From: JBBRFH01 sp038224615
GTDB taxonomy: Bacteria > Planctomycetota > Phycisphaerae > Tepidisphaerales > Tepidisphaeraceae
NCBI GenBank assembly: GCA_038224615.1
Contig: JBBRFH010000114.1
Coordinates: 1-10,656, forward strand
Direction: 5' to 3'
Length of the DNA stretch: 10,656 nucleotides
Made by a program: the position numbers and the translations under genes. Shown piece after piece: positions 1 through 6,900 of the stretch (within the stretch, counting starts at the first letter, position 1; each line of letters starts with the position of its first letter). Below the pieces are notes generated by a model. It was given only the letters and a program-made list of their open reading frames with translations. It was not told where the DNA came from and did not search any database.

Positions 1-718
1 TCGCCCGCTGCGGCTGGACGTCGAACTGGAAGTGCGGCTCGGTGAGCCGCAGCATCTTTTCGTCCTGTTGCCGGAAGGTGATCTGCAGCAATTCACGCGG
101 CACGCCGATCCGCTGGGCATACTCGCCTTCGATGATGTCGCGCAGCGAGCGGTACGGGTTGTCTGCCACTTGTGCGACAGGCGTCCGGTCGATTTTCGCC
201 CTTTGTGTGGTCGCGGGCGGGGTGTCGGCGAACTTCACGGGAGACTTGTCAGACACTTCCTTGGCTGTCGCCCACTGCTCGAGGGCGGCACCCTGGTCGA
301 AGCTGACGTCGGTGCGGCTGACAGTACACGACATCGGGCCGGCGAAGTTGACCGTCGCGATGTTCACGCCGGCGTCACGCAGGAGGCCTTTGATCTCGTT
401 GATGCTGATGGTGCGAAATCCGTTGCCCGAGCCGAGGCGGGCAACGATGAGATCGCCGATCGGGTCGAGCACGTCTTTGTCGGCGTCGCTCCAGCGGGCG
501 ATGTTCCTGAGGCGGATCTCGTCTCCGACGACCGCTGACTCGCCGCGCATCTCGATCGACACGCCGCGCGAGAATCGCCCGCTGCCGGGCACAAATTTTT
601 CCTCGGCACCGTGGGCGAGCTGATAGCTGCACAGGTGCGCGAGCATTGCGACGACGAACAGGAACAACACCATCCTGGTGGTTGCGATTTCCTTGCCGTT
701 GCCGTTCGGGAAGTTCAT
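1..718 (-). CDS. flgA: Flagellar basal-body P-ring formation protein FlgA (3' end beyond the window)
   Basis: FlgA is a periplasmic chaperone for assembly of the P-ring around the flagellar rod. The reading frame is open from ATG at 718 to the window edge, giving 239 residues without a stop, so the C-terminus is missing. Residues 1-38 form a Sec-type signal peptide: a charged start, a hydrophobic core VLFLFVVAMLAHL, and likely cleavage near AHGA-E. The mature part carries FlgA-like features: VVGDEIRLRNIA (about 58-69), then GFRTISINEIKGLLRDAGV and a following VSR, which match the usual G.RTI....I...L..AG....V.R pattern. The SAF domain would lie in the later, partly missing half. A strong Shine-Dalgarno AAAGGAG at 727-733 sits 8 nt before the ATG and fixes the start. 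The gene follows flgG by 38 bp on the same strand, the usual flgF-flgG-flgA order. The family call is from motifs and context. Confidence 0.85.
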   Translation of the reverse strand, partial: MNFPNGNGKEIATTRMVLFLFVVAMLAHLCSYQLAHGAEEKFVPGSGRFSRGVSIEMRGESAVVGDEIRLRNIARWSDADKDVLDPIGDLIVARLGSGNGFRTISINEIKGLLRDAGVNIATVNFAGPMSCTVSRTDVSFDQGAALEQWATAKEVSDKSPVKFADTPPATTQRAKIDRTPVAQVADNPYRSLRDIIEGEYAQRIGVPRELLQITFRQQDEKMLRLTEPHFQFDVQPQRA

Positions 719-756
719 GACGGAAACTCCTTTTTCCCTCAATTCATCCGCTTCCA

Positions 757-1560
757 TTACATGCGACGCAGGTTGCCGATCGTCTGCAGCGCCTGGTCGG
801 CGGTCTGGATCGACTGGCTGTTGAGTTCGAACGAGCGTTGAGTCTTGATCAATGTGACGAGTTCCTTGACCGGATCGACGTTGCTGGATTCGAGGAAGCT
901 CTGCTGCAGCGTGCCCGAGCCGTTTTCACCGGGCGTGTTCTCGACAGCCTCGCCGGAGCTGTCGGTCTGCTGATACAGGCTGCCGCCGACGAGGTTGAGG
1001 CCGTTGGGGTTGACGAACTGGTAGAGCTTGATGTTGCCGACGGTCTCCTTGTTGACCGAGTCGGCGCGGGTCACTTGGACGACGCCGTTGGCGCTGATGT
1101 TCACTTCCTTGGTATCGCTCGGGAGGGTGATGGGCGGGTCGAGCCGGTAGCCGTCGCCGAGTCCCAGGACGATGTCGCCGTCCTTGTTGGTGAACAGGTT
1201 GCCGTTGCGGGTGTAGGCGAAGCCGTCGCCGACGTTGGTCTTCACTCGAAAGAATCCCTGCCCGCTGATTGAGACGTCGAGCTGTCGGCCGGTGCTTTCC
1301 AGCGAACCTTGCTCGAGGTCGAGCTGGGTGTTGCTGATCTTGACGCCCAGCCCGACGAAGATGCCGGCTGGCGAGAGTTCGCCGCTGGAGTTCTGCGCGC
1401 CCGGCTGCTTCTGCACCAGGTACATCAGATCTTCAAAGTTGGTGCGCATCCGCTTGAATGCGTTGGTTTCGGCGTTGGCGAGATTGTTCGCCACCACGTC
1501 GATGCGCGTCGAAAGAGCCCGGAGGCCGGTCGCTGCGGAGTTGAGTGCGGTGATAGCCAT
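757..1560 (-). CDS. flgG: Flagellar distal rod protein FlgG
   Basis: FlgG forms the distal rod of the flagellum between the proximal rod and the hook. The product is 267 residues, close to the usual size of about 260. The N-terminus MAITALNSAATGLRAL followed by DVVANNLANAETNAFKR is the classical rod/hook signature. The C-terminus has SNVDPVKELVTLIKTQRSFELNS and ends TADQALQTIGNLRRM, which is diagnostic for FlgG rather than FlgF. The frame is open further upstream to an ATG at 1635, but those 25 residues are encoded by the repeat in the spacer and precede the conserved MAIT start, so ATG at 1560 is chosen. No convincing Shine-Dalgarno precedes it: the 5' side is A/T-rich repeat sequence. The gene is co-directional with flgF (102 bp upstream) and flgA (38 bp downstream) and is presumably exported by the flagellar type III apparatus. 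Confidence 0.97.
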   Translation of the reverse strand: MAITALNSAATGLRALSTRIDVVANNLANAETNAFKRMRTNFEDLMYLVQKQPGAQNSSGELSPAGIFVGLGVKISNTQLDLEQGSLESTGRQLDVSISGQGFFRVKTNVGDGFAYTRNGNLFTNKDGDIVLGLGDGYRLDPPITLPSDTKEVNISANGVVQVTRADSVNKETVGNIKLYQFVNPNGLNLVGGSLYQQTDSSGEAVENTPGENGSGTLQQSFLESSNVDPVKELVTLIKTQRSFELNSQSIQTADQALQTIGNLRRM

Positions 1561-1564
1561 AGTA

Positions 1565-1659
1565 GAAAATGCTGAATGTTGAATTCTTAATTCTGAACTG
1601 CAGAAGAAGCACCTTCGGCGTGCCGGTTTCAGCATTCATCATTCAGAATTCAGCATTTC
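1565..1659. repeat. A/T-rich inverted-repeat element filling the flgF-flgG spacer
   Basis: The ends are an inverted repeat: AATGCTGAAT at 1568-1577 against ATTCAGCATT at 1648-1657, extendable to GAAAATGCTGAAT and ATTCAGCATTTC with one unpaired A. Inside, variants of the same words (GAATTC, ATTCAG, CAGCATT) recur several times as direct and inverted copies, for example TTCAGCATT at 1628-1636 and 1649-1657. A GC-rich core of about 30 bp (near 1600-1628) has none of these words. The composition is clearly unlike the flanking genes. The element begins 4 nt upstream of the flgG start codon and ends 3 nt from the flgF stop codon, so it occupies nearly the entire spacer. As RNA it could fold and affect flgF/flgG expression. 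Whether it is repeated elsewhere in the genome cannot be seen here. Confidence 0.7.
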
Positions 1660-1662
1660 AAA

Positions 1663-2421
1663 TCATCCGATCTTGCCGACTTCGCTGACGAGTTTGCCGA
1701 GCGTGGCGTCCTGGTACTTGATCATGTTGGCGTTGGTCTCCAGCAGACGCTGGGCCTCCATGAGACGGGTGAGCTCGATCGTCGGATCGACGTTGGCGCG
1801 CTCACTCATATTTCGCATCAACTTGCCCGAGGCGGGCACGAGCTGGGCGTCGCCGACGGGTTTGAGCAGGCTCTGGCCGACGGGCTTGAGCAACTGCGGG
1901 GTCGGCGAATCGAGCAGACCGATCTTCGCCAACGCCTCGTTGTTGTGCGTGATCGTGCCGTCTTCACCGATGCTCAATTCGTGCTGCTGGTAGCCGTTGA
2001 TCTTGATCGGATTCTTGTCGGTGCCGAGCACTTTGTGGCCTTGCAGCGTGATGAGATTGCCTTCGCGATCAAGCATCATCGATCCGGCGCGGGTGAGGCG
2101 AAGCTCGCCTTTGTCCTGCACCGCGATGAAGCCGTCGCCGAGGACCGCGGTGTCGAAGTTGTTGCTTGACTGCTCGACCTCGCCTTGGCTGAAATCGACG
2201 TAGGTCGGCGCGAGCAGTTGTCCGCCGCCGATCTTGTCGAACAGTGGATTGGCCAGGCCCGCCGCCTGCATGACCTGTGATTCGACACGGCGTTGTTCCA
2301 TCACCGCCATCGTTCGCTTGAAGCCGCCGGTCTCGGCGTTGGCGATGTTGTTGGCGATGACGTCCTGCTGGTGCGACGCCGTGGCGATCCCGGTCGCCGA
2401 TAAATAAAGCCCGTAGATCAC
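1663..2421 (-). CDS. flgF: Flagellar proximal rod protein FlgF-like
   Basis: This is a flagellar hook/basal-body rod protein of 252 residues. The N-terminus MIYGLYLSATGI followed by VIANNIANAETGGFKR is the conserved rod-family signature. The middle has the central-domain pattern (AVLGDGFIAVQDKGELRLTRAGSM, then LDREGNLITLQGHKVLG). The C-terminal helix ANVDPTIELTRLMEAQRLLE is also conserved. FlgF is preferred over FlgG because a better FlgG is encoded directly downstream and because the C-terminal motif departs from the FlgG consensus (QRLLETNANMIKYQD). The start is a GTG at 2419-2421 that overlaps the TGA of the upstream small gene in the 4-nt sequence GTGA, so translation is probably coupled. 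The remaining uncertainty is only which rod paralogue it is. Confidence 0.9.
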   Translation of the reverse strand: MIYGLYLSATGIATASHQQDVIANNIANAETGGFKRTMAVMEQRRVESQVMQAAGLANPLFDKIGGGQLLAPTYVDFSQGEVEQSSNNFDTAVLGDGFIAVQDKGELRLTRAGSMMLDREGNLITLQGHKVLGTDKNPIKINGYQQHELSIGEDGTITHNNEALAKIGLLDSPTPQLLKPVGQSLLKPVGDAQLVPASGKLMRNMSERANVDPTIELTRLMEAQRLLETNANMIKYQDATLGKLVSEVGKIG

Positions 2422-2645
2422 GCGGCCCCCTTCTGCCTGGGTGTGGTGGGTGAATCGAACAGGTGGTCCCAGCGCTGCTTCAGCTCTGCCAGCAGCGGCT
2501 CGTTGTGGGTCTGATCGATGGTTTGCGACAGGTGAACGTCCTGATCCATTGCCTGCCGCATGTGCTCGAGCGCCGCCAGCCTTGCGGCCAGGACGATCCG
2601 CTCTCCGAGGTTCAGCACAGTCTCATTCACGATTCGCACCTCCAT
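2418..2645 (-). CDS. Small helical protein of unknown function, first gene of the flagellar operon
   Basis: The gene encodes 75 residues beginning MEVRIVNETVLNLGERIVLAA. I do not recognise a family. The sequence is rich in Leu, Ala, Glu, Gln and Arg and looks like two or three amphipathic helices (roughly 8-30 and 33-62), with a short Pro/Gly-containing tail. It has no signal peptide or membrane segment. The frame is open to 2846, but the upstream part is Arg/Pro/Ser-rich and reads like noncoding DNA. ATG at 2645 is chosen because GAGAAG (2656-2661) lies 10 nt before it and because the predicted sigma-54 transcription start falls near 2663, making the earlier ATG at 2663 unlikely. The stop overlaps the flgF start by 4 nt. 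Small cytoplasmic helical proteins in flagellar operons are often export chaperones or regulators such as FlgN, FliT or FlgM, but that role is only a guess from position, and this protein is shorter than FlgN or FliT. Confidence 0.65.
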   Translation of the reverse strand: MEVRIVNETVLNLGERIVLAARLAALEHMRQAMDQDVHLSQTIDQTHNEPLLAELKQRWDHLFDSPTTPRQKGAA

Positions 2646-2673
2646 GTGCGCACGACTTCTCATCGGAATGCAA

Positions 2674-2690
2674 AGCGAGGGGCGTGCCAG
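2674..2690 (-). promoter_or_regulatory. Candidate sigma-54 (RpoN) -24/-12 promoter of the flagellar operon
   Basis: On the minus strand the sequence reads CTGGCACGCCCCTCGCT. Against the consensus YTGGCACG-N4-TTGCW it matches every core position except one (TCGC for TTGC), and the invariant GG and GC have the correct 10-nt separation. Transcription would start about 12 nt downstream of the GC, near 2663, leaving a leader of about 18 nt before the ATG at 2645 with a Shine-Dalgarno-like GAGAAG in it. RpoN control of rod and hook genes is well known in other flagellated bacteria. This supports the call by analogy only. The activator and its enhancer sites were not identified in this window. Confidence 0.65.
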
Positions 2691-2844
2691 AGGTGAATGT
2701 GGGTGCCGTGGCGCAGAATCGCGGGTTTGACCAATCGGGTCGCGCAGCACTTGCGCTCTTCCGCGCGTGCGGTGCGCCGAGGACTTCGGCATTCCGGGCC
2801 GCAACCCTTGGATTCGCTGCCGCTGCGCCGTTACAACGGGCGGC

Positions 2845-3546
2845 ATGTCGATTGAGGCAAAGCTTGGCGTGCTCGCGGTGATCGCCTACTTCATCGGGGC
2901 AATCCCGTTCGGCTTGATCGTGGGACGGATGAAAGGGATCGACCCGCGCACCAGCGGCAGCGGAAACATCGGCGCCACCAACCTCGGCCGACTACTGGGC
3001 GGTCGGTACTTTGCGCTGGTCTTCACCCTCGACCTGCTGAAGGGCCTGCTCCCCATGATCGCGGCGGCGTGGGTGGTGCGCCACCTCGATCCGACCCAAA
3101 AACCGTACGTCCTCTGGATGGCAGTCGGCCTGTCTGCCATTGTCGGACACCTTTTTCCTGTCTACATCAAGTTCAAAGGCGGCAAGGGCGTCGCCACGAG
3201 CGCGGGCGTGATCCTCGGCCTGTTCCCCTACTACACCATCCCCGGCACCGGCGCAATCGGTGTATTTCTGATCGTCTTCGCAATCACCCGCACGGTCAGC
3301 ATCGGGTCGATTCTCGGCTCGGCGGTCTTTCCCGCGCTGTTCATTCTGGCAGGCTCCTACTTCCACTGGCCCGTCTTCGGTGAACTGCTGCCGCTGCTGA
3401 TCTTCGCGATCCTGATGGCGACGCTGATCATCTTCAAACACCGCAAGAACATCGCCCGCATCCTGGCCGGGACCGAGCATTCGTTCAGGAAAAAGCCTTC
3501 GACGGACGAGACGCCGTCGTCAGCAGACAAGCCCTTGTCATCCTGA
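2845..3546 (+). CDS. plsY: Glycerol-3-phosphate acyltransferase PlsY
   Basis: PlsY is an inner-membrane enzyme that transfers an acyl group from acyl-phosphate to glycerol-3-phosphate, the first step of phosphatidic acid synthesis. The product is 233 residues, a little longer than the common 190-220. All three family motifs are visible: SGSGNIGATNLGR (37-49), HLFPVYIKFKGGKGVATSAG (102-121, with the glycine-rich glycerol-phosphate loop), and KHRKNIARILAGTEHSF (198-214). Hydrophobic segments near 8-27, 55-78, 89-108, 135-170 and 180-197 fit a multi-pass membrane protein. The frame is open upstream to 2767, but the added residues (RCAEDFGIPGRN and so on) precede the hydrophobic start, so ATG at 2845 is chosen. 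The last three codons and the TGA lie inside the left repeat arm of the downstream element. The polar tail after residue 215 is probably dispensable. The gene is divergent from the flagellar operon. Confidence 0.95.
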   Translation: MSIEAKLGVLAVIAYFIGAIPFGLIVGRMKGIDPRTSGSGNIGATNLGRLLGGRYFALVFTLDLLKGLLPMIAAAWVVRHLDPTQKPYVLWMAVGLSAIVGHLFPVYIKFKGGKGVATSAGVILGLFPYYTIPGTGAIGVFLIVFAITRTVSIGSILGSAVFPALFILAGSYFHWPVFGELLPLLIFAILMATLIIFKHRKNIARILAGTEHSFRKKPSTDETPSSADKPLSS

Positions 3547-3570
3547 GGTACCCCGAAGGATCTACTGGCC
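3535..3570 (+). repeat. Left 36-nt arm of the GIY-YIG unit, overlapping the plsY stop
   Basis: The arm starts TTGTCATCCTGAGGTAC and continues through CCGAAGGATCTACTGGCC after one variable base (C here). The words ATCCT and AGGAT inside it can pair around a 12-nt loop, so each arm may form a small hairpin of its own. The TGA at 3544-3546 within the arm is the plsY stop codon. Just outside, GACAAG at 3526-3531 pairs with CTTGTC, which spans the arm boundary. Confidence 0.85.
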
Positions 3571-3584
3571 GCGTGTAGGCGCGC

Positions 3585-3863
3585 TCACCCAACCGGAAGA
3601 TCATCCCACGCCGGATTCATCTCCTCAATCAATGTGATCTTCTTCGTGCGCGTCCAGCCTTTGATTTTCTTTGCTGCAGCGATCGCATCGTCGATGCGCC
3701 CGAATCCCTGGTACCGGACGAGCCGGCTGCAGTTGTATCGCGACGTGAAGCCGGGAATCGTTTTCTGCCGGTGTTGCGTTGTGCGGCGCTGGAGATCGTT
3801 CGTCACGCCGACGTACAGCACGCGCGACTACGACGCCATGATGTACGTCCAATGCCGGTGCAT
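3585..3863 (-). pseudogene. GIY-YIG endonuclease-like gene, interrupted by an in-frame stop
   Basis: Read from ATG at 3863 to TGA at 3585, the frame gives 92 codons typical of the small single-domain GIY-YIG (URI-type) nucleases: a first strand MHRHWTYIMAS, then SRVLYVGVTNDLQRR, PGFTSRYN, IKGWTRTKKITLIE and NPAWDDL. Codon 12 is TAG (3828-3830), between the GIY-like strand (Y7) and the YIG-like strand (Y17-V-G). A shorter frame can start at GTG 3821 but would lack the first motif strand and probably would not fold. In addition, the segment AIAAAKKIKGW has Ala where relatives, as I recall them, usually have Arg-Glu (REKQIKGW); that Glu corresponds to the metal-binding residue. Both lesions suggest decay. 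The gene lies wholly inside the inverted-repeat unit, a setting that suggests it once helped that unit spread. Confidence 0.8.
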
Positions 3864-3908
3864 GACGTCGCATTCTAATGCGGCTCGAAACCCATCGCGC
3901 GTTTACGG

Positions 3909-3944
3909 GGCCAGTAGATCCTTCGGAGTACCTCAGGATGACAA
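3909..3944 (-). repeat. Right 36-nt arm of the GIY-YIG unit
   Basis: This is the reverse complement of the arm at 3535-3570 with one difference (T instead of C at the 18th position of the arm on the minus strand). After a one-base mismatch the match resumes for three bases on the inner side. The arm ends 22 bp beyond the stop codon of the lyase gene. Confidence 0.85.
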
Positions 3945-3966
3945 CGAGATGGGCCGTCGTCGATCC

Positions 3967-6900
3967 TTACAGCCCCTTCACCGTCAGGAATCCTGTCGCT
4001 TCGTCAAGTGACGTGTAGGTGTACGCTCCGCCGAGCGTCGCGTAGTGGATTTCGCGGCCGCCGGAGCCGAGCACGGAGAGGGTCCACGCGCCGCCGATCA
4101 CCTTGGTGGCGCTGAGGTACATCGCGTTATTGTTAGTGCCGTCGAAGAAGAAGACGCGCGGCTTGTTGCCGGTGACGTCCAGCTTACTGTAGAGGCCCTG
4201 GCGTTTCTTGCTGGCGATAACACTGCTCGACCAGAGCACGGCCTCGACGCCGCCGGTGTCGTAGGCGTAGCGGAGTTGGCCTTTGCCGGCGTCGTAGTAG
4301 GTTGCGACGCTGCGGTATCGGCTGTCGCCGACGACGCCGGAGTCGTAGAACTTCATCGAGATGTATCCACCCGCCGTCGTCATGGTTTTGTCGACGGTCT
4401 CGAATCGCCAGCCGGTCTGGTACTGGATGCCCCACTTCACGTCGGCGCTGGTGGTGTCCTCGTAAGCGATGGCGAACTTGCTGGCGGTCGGGCGGTTGGG
4501 ATCGAGCTGGATGCTCGCGAATCGGCCGACATCGCCTTTGCTGTCGATGGTCTGGATCAACCAGCCGGCGGTGTCTGCCAGCGCCAGGCGAAGGTCGCCG
4601 TTGGTCTTGTTGTAGTAAGCGATCGCAGGCGTGTTGTTGCGGCTGAAGACCAGATTGGGATACCCGCCGGTGCTGCCCTTCACATCGACGACCTGCACGT
4701 CCCACGCGTTGGTGATCGGCGAGAGATAGGCGTAGCGCAGGTCGCCGTTGTTGGCATCCTGATAGGCGACGCCGGGACGGTTGTACTTGTCGATGGCGAT
4801 CGACGGGTTGTAGCCCATGAAATCGCCGGAGTTGTCGATGGTTTCGACAGTGCTCCACACGCCGTTGGTATCGCGGACTGCGTACTTGAGCGAGTGATCA
4901 TCGCGATCGTAGAAGACACTGTGCAACCGGCCGTTGCTGTCGTAGGCGACGTCGTTGAACGTGCCGCGCGTCTGGCCGACGCTGTTGGGCCGATCGAAGC
5001 GCGGGGGGCTGAAGGCGATGTCGGTGCCGTTGATCGTCAGCACCGCGCCTTGTCCGAACTTTGTCGGGACTGATTTCCACGCCGCAGTGGCGATCGCGCT
5101 GTTTGCAGTATTGCCGCTGTGCGATGTGATCACGTGGGCGAAGACGGCGAAGGTGGTGTTGAGCTGCTGCACATAGTAATGCGTCGCCGGATCGACGTGG
5201 TTCGGCGGCGTGTCGCTGGTGGTGAAGATATTGCTCGTCGCGGCGTACGCGGTCTGCCCGGGCTGCAACAGCGTCTGCACGCGCACATTGCCCAGGCCGT
5301 CGGTGTTCCTCGTGTAGATCAGGCCGCTTGCGAGGTTGCGGCTGGTGTTCTGGTTCTCGAGGGTGAAGCCGGTTTCGTAGTTCTGCCTGGTGGTCGACTC
5401 GGCGAAATCGACGACGACCATCGTGTCGTCGCCGTCGTACCAGATCGAGCGATACATGTTCGGCGCGCCGGCGAGGAACTGATACGCCTGGTGCCCCGCG
5501 CCGATCATGTACCCGCCAGCTACGTTGGTGATGTCGCTGACAAGGATTGACGCGTTGTCAGACAGATCGCCGTGGTTTAAGTCGGCGACGCCGATCGTGT
5601 TGTGGGCCTTGGTGCTGACGACCCAGGTGTGCTTGGCGTCGGTGTTGTAAATGTAGGCACCCGGGTCGGCGATGAGCGGGCGGCCGTAACCGAACAACTC
5701 GAAGCTCAGCTCGTCGTAATGCCCGTGCAGACCGCCCTTAGGCCCGGCCTTGAAGTTGATCTGGCGGGCGCCGGTGTCGGAGCCGGAGCGAAACACGTAA
5801 TTGCCACTGTCTAACATGCTGAACGTGCTGCCGCGCGAACCCAGCGCGGGCGTGGTCGGATTTCCAAGGTACGGATTGATGGCGGCGGTGCCGAAGAGCC
5901 AGGCGTCGCGCGGGCGCGGCTTGGCCTCCGGCCATTTGGTCTGACCGAGGGTCAGGCCGGCCTTAAGGAAAATGGTCGAGGCGCTGATGCGGTACGTGTC
6001 GCCCAGCGCCGGCCGATTGCCGTTGGGCGACAATTGTTGCCACAGCGCGTCGACCGCGCCCTCGAGGGTATTCAGATAGGAATCCGCCCAGTTGACGTTA
6101 TTGACCGCATCGAGTCGACGGGCTTCGAGCAGGTCGTCGATAACGTTGACAGCGTACCCCGGCGACTGCTCGCGGTGTACGCCGTCGGCGAAGAACTGCC
6201 CGTTGATCGAGGCGTAAACCACGTCCCGGCCGCGCGTTTCCCATGCGTCGCCGGTGTTGAGTTCGGGCAGTAGCTCGCCGAGGAACATCGTCGATCGGCC
6301 GATCGAGACGGTGCGGTTGTTGCTGAAGTCTGACAGGCTGGCAGAAACGCTGTTGAGCACGTCCCCCTGCTGCGTGAGCTTGTAGAGCATCAGCGAGTTA
6401 GCCTCTGGCGTCCACGAGCCGTTGCCGAGGACGCTGTAGTAGGCCATCAGCCAGTTTTCCACACGGATCGACACGTTGAACCCGTAGCTCGTCCACTGGT
6501 TTGTTTTGGCCGGCAGCGTGAAGGTGGGATTCTCGTACGACCAGTCGGACAGTTCGTACATCAGCTCATTGATGTACTTGCTGTTGCCCGTGTACTGGTA
6601 GCTCTGCGCGAGATCGACCCACCACTCGTGTCGGTTAAGCGCGCTGATAAACTCTGGATTGCTGCTCGGCGAACCGTCCGACCAGTTGATGTTGGCGGGC
6701 AGGACGATGGAATAGCTGTCGACGGCGCTTTGCTCCGGAAAAAGCCGGCTGTCGGTCACCCAGTCGGCCTTCTGGGTCTGGCCGGCGGTCGAGAGATTGC
6801 TGTCGACGTAACTCGCGATCGTTGCAGCGCTTCCCGGCTGGAAGAAAAATTTCGTCGACGTGCGCGAGCGCATGTACGACAGCAGATTGGTATCGAACGC

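Larger units (their letters stand above)
3535..3944. mobile_element. 410-bp inverted-repeat-bounded unit carrying a GIY-YIG endonuclease pseudogene
   Basis: Two 36-nt arms in inverted orientation (3535-3570 and 3909-3944) match at 35 of 36 positions and enclose about 340 bp, most of it a small GIY-YIG-type gene. The unit fills the junction between the convergent genes plsY and the lyase almost perfectly: its left end overlaps the plsY stop codon and its right end is 22 bp from the lyase stop. No clear target-site duplication is visible outside the arms. Compact units of a single-strand-repeat or REP-like type with a small nuclease gene are plausible mobile elements, but mobility is inference from architecture. 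It may also act as a two-way terminator, since both flanking genes point into it. Confidence 0.6.

Noticed and set aside
32..623. Two overlapping plus-strand frames at the left edge
   Set aside because: They lie antisense to flgA, which has a signal peptide, a strong ribosome-binding site and family motifs.
2727..2755. TTGACC as a -35 box for plsY
   Set aside because: No acceptable -10 at 16-18 nt. A weak TACAAC at 2832-2837 would give a leaderless start, but its -35 is poor, so no plsY promoter is called.
2646..2846. N-terminal extension of the small flagellar-operon gene up to 2846
   Set aside because: It would cover the sigma-54 promoter and is Arg/Pro/Ser-rich without conserved-looking features.
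3535..3944. CRISPR array or IS element as explanation of the repeats
   Set aside because: There are only two arms in inverted orientation, no spacers, and no transposase gene; the enclosed gene is a GIY-YIG nuclease.
4045..5073. Long plus-strand frame of 342 codons antisense to the lyase gene
   Set aside because: It is Ala/Val/Asp/Gly-rich low-complexity translation of the complement of a GC-rich gene with strong codon bias; no motif or ribosome-binding site.
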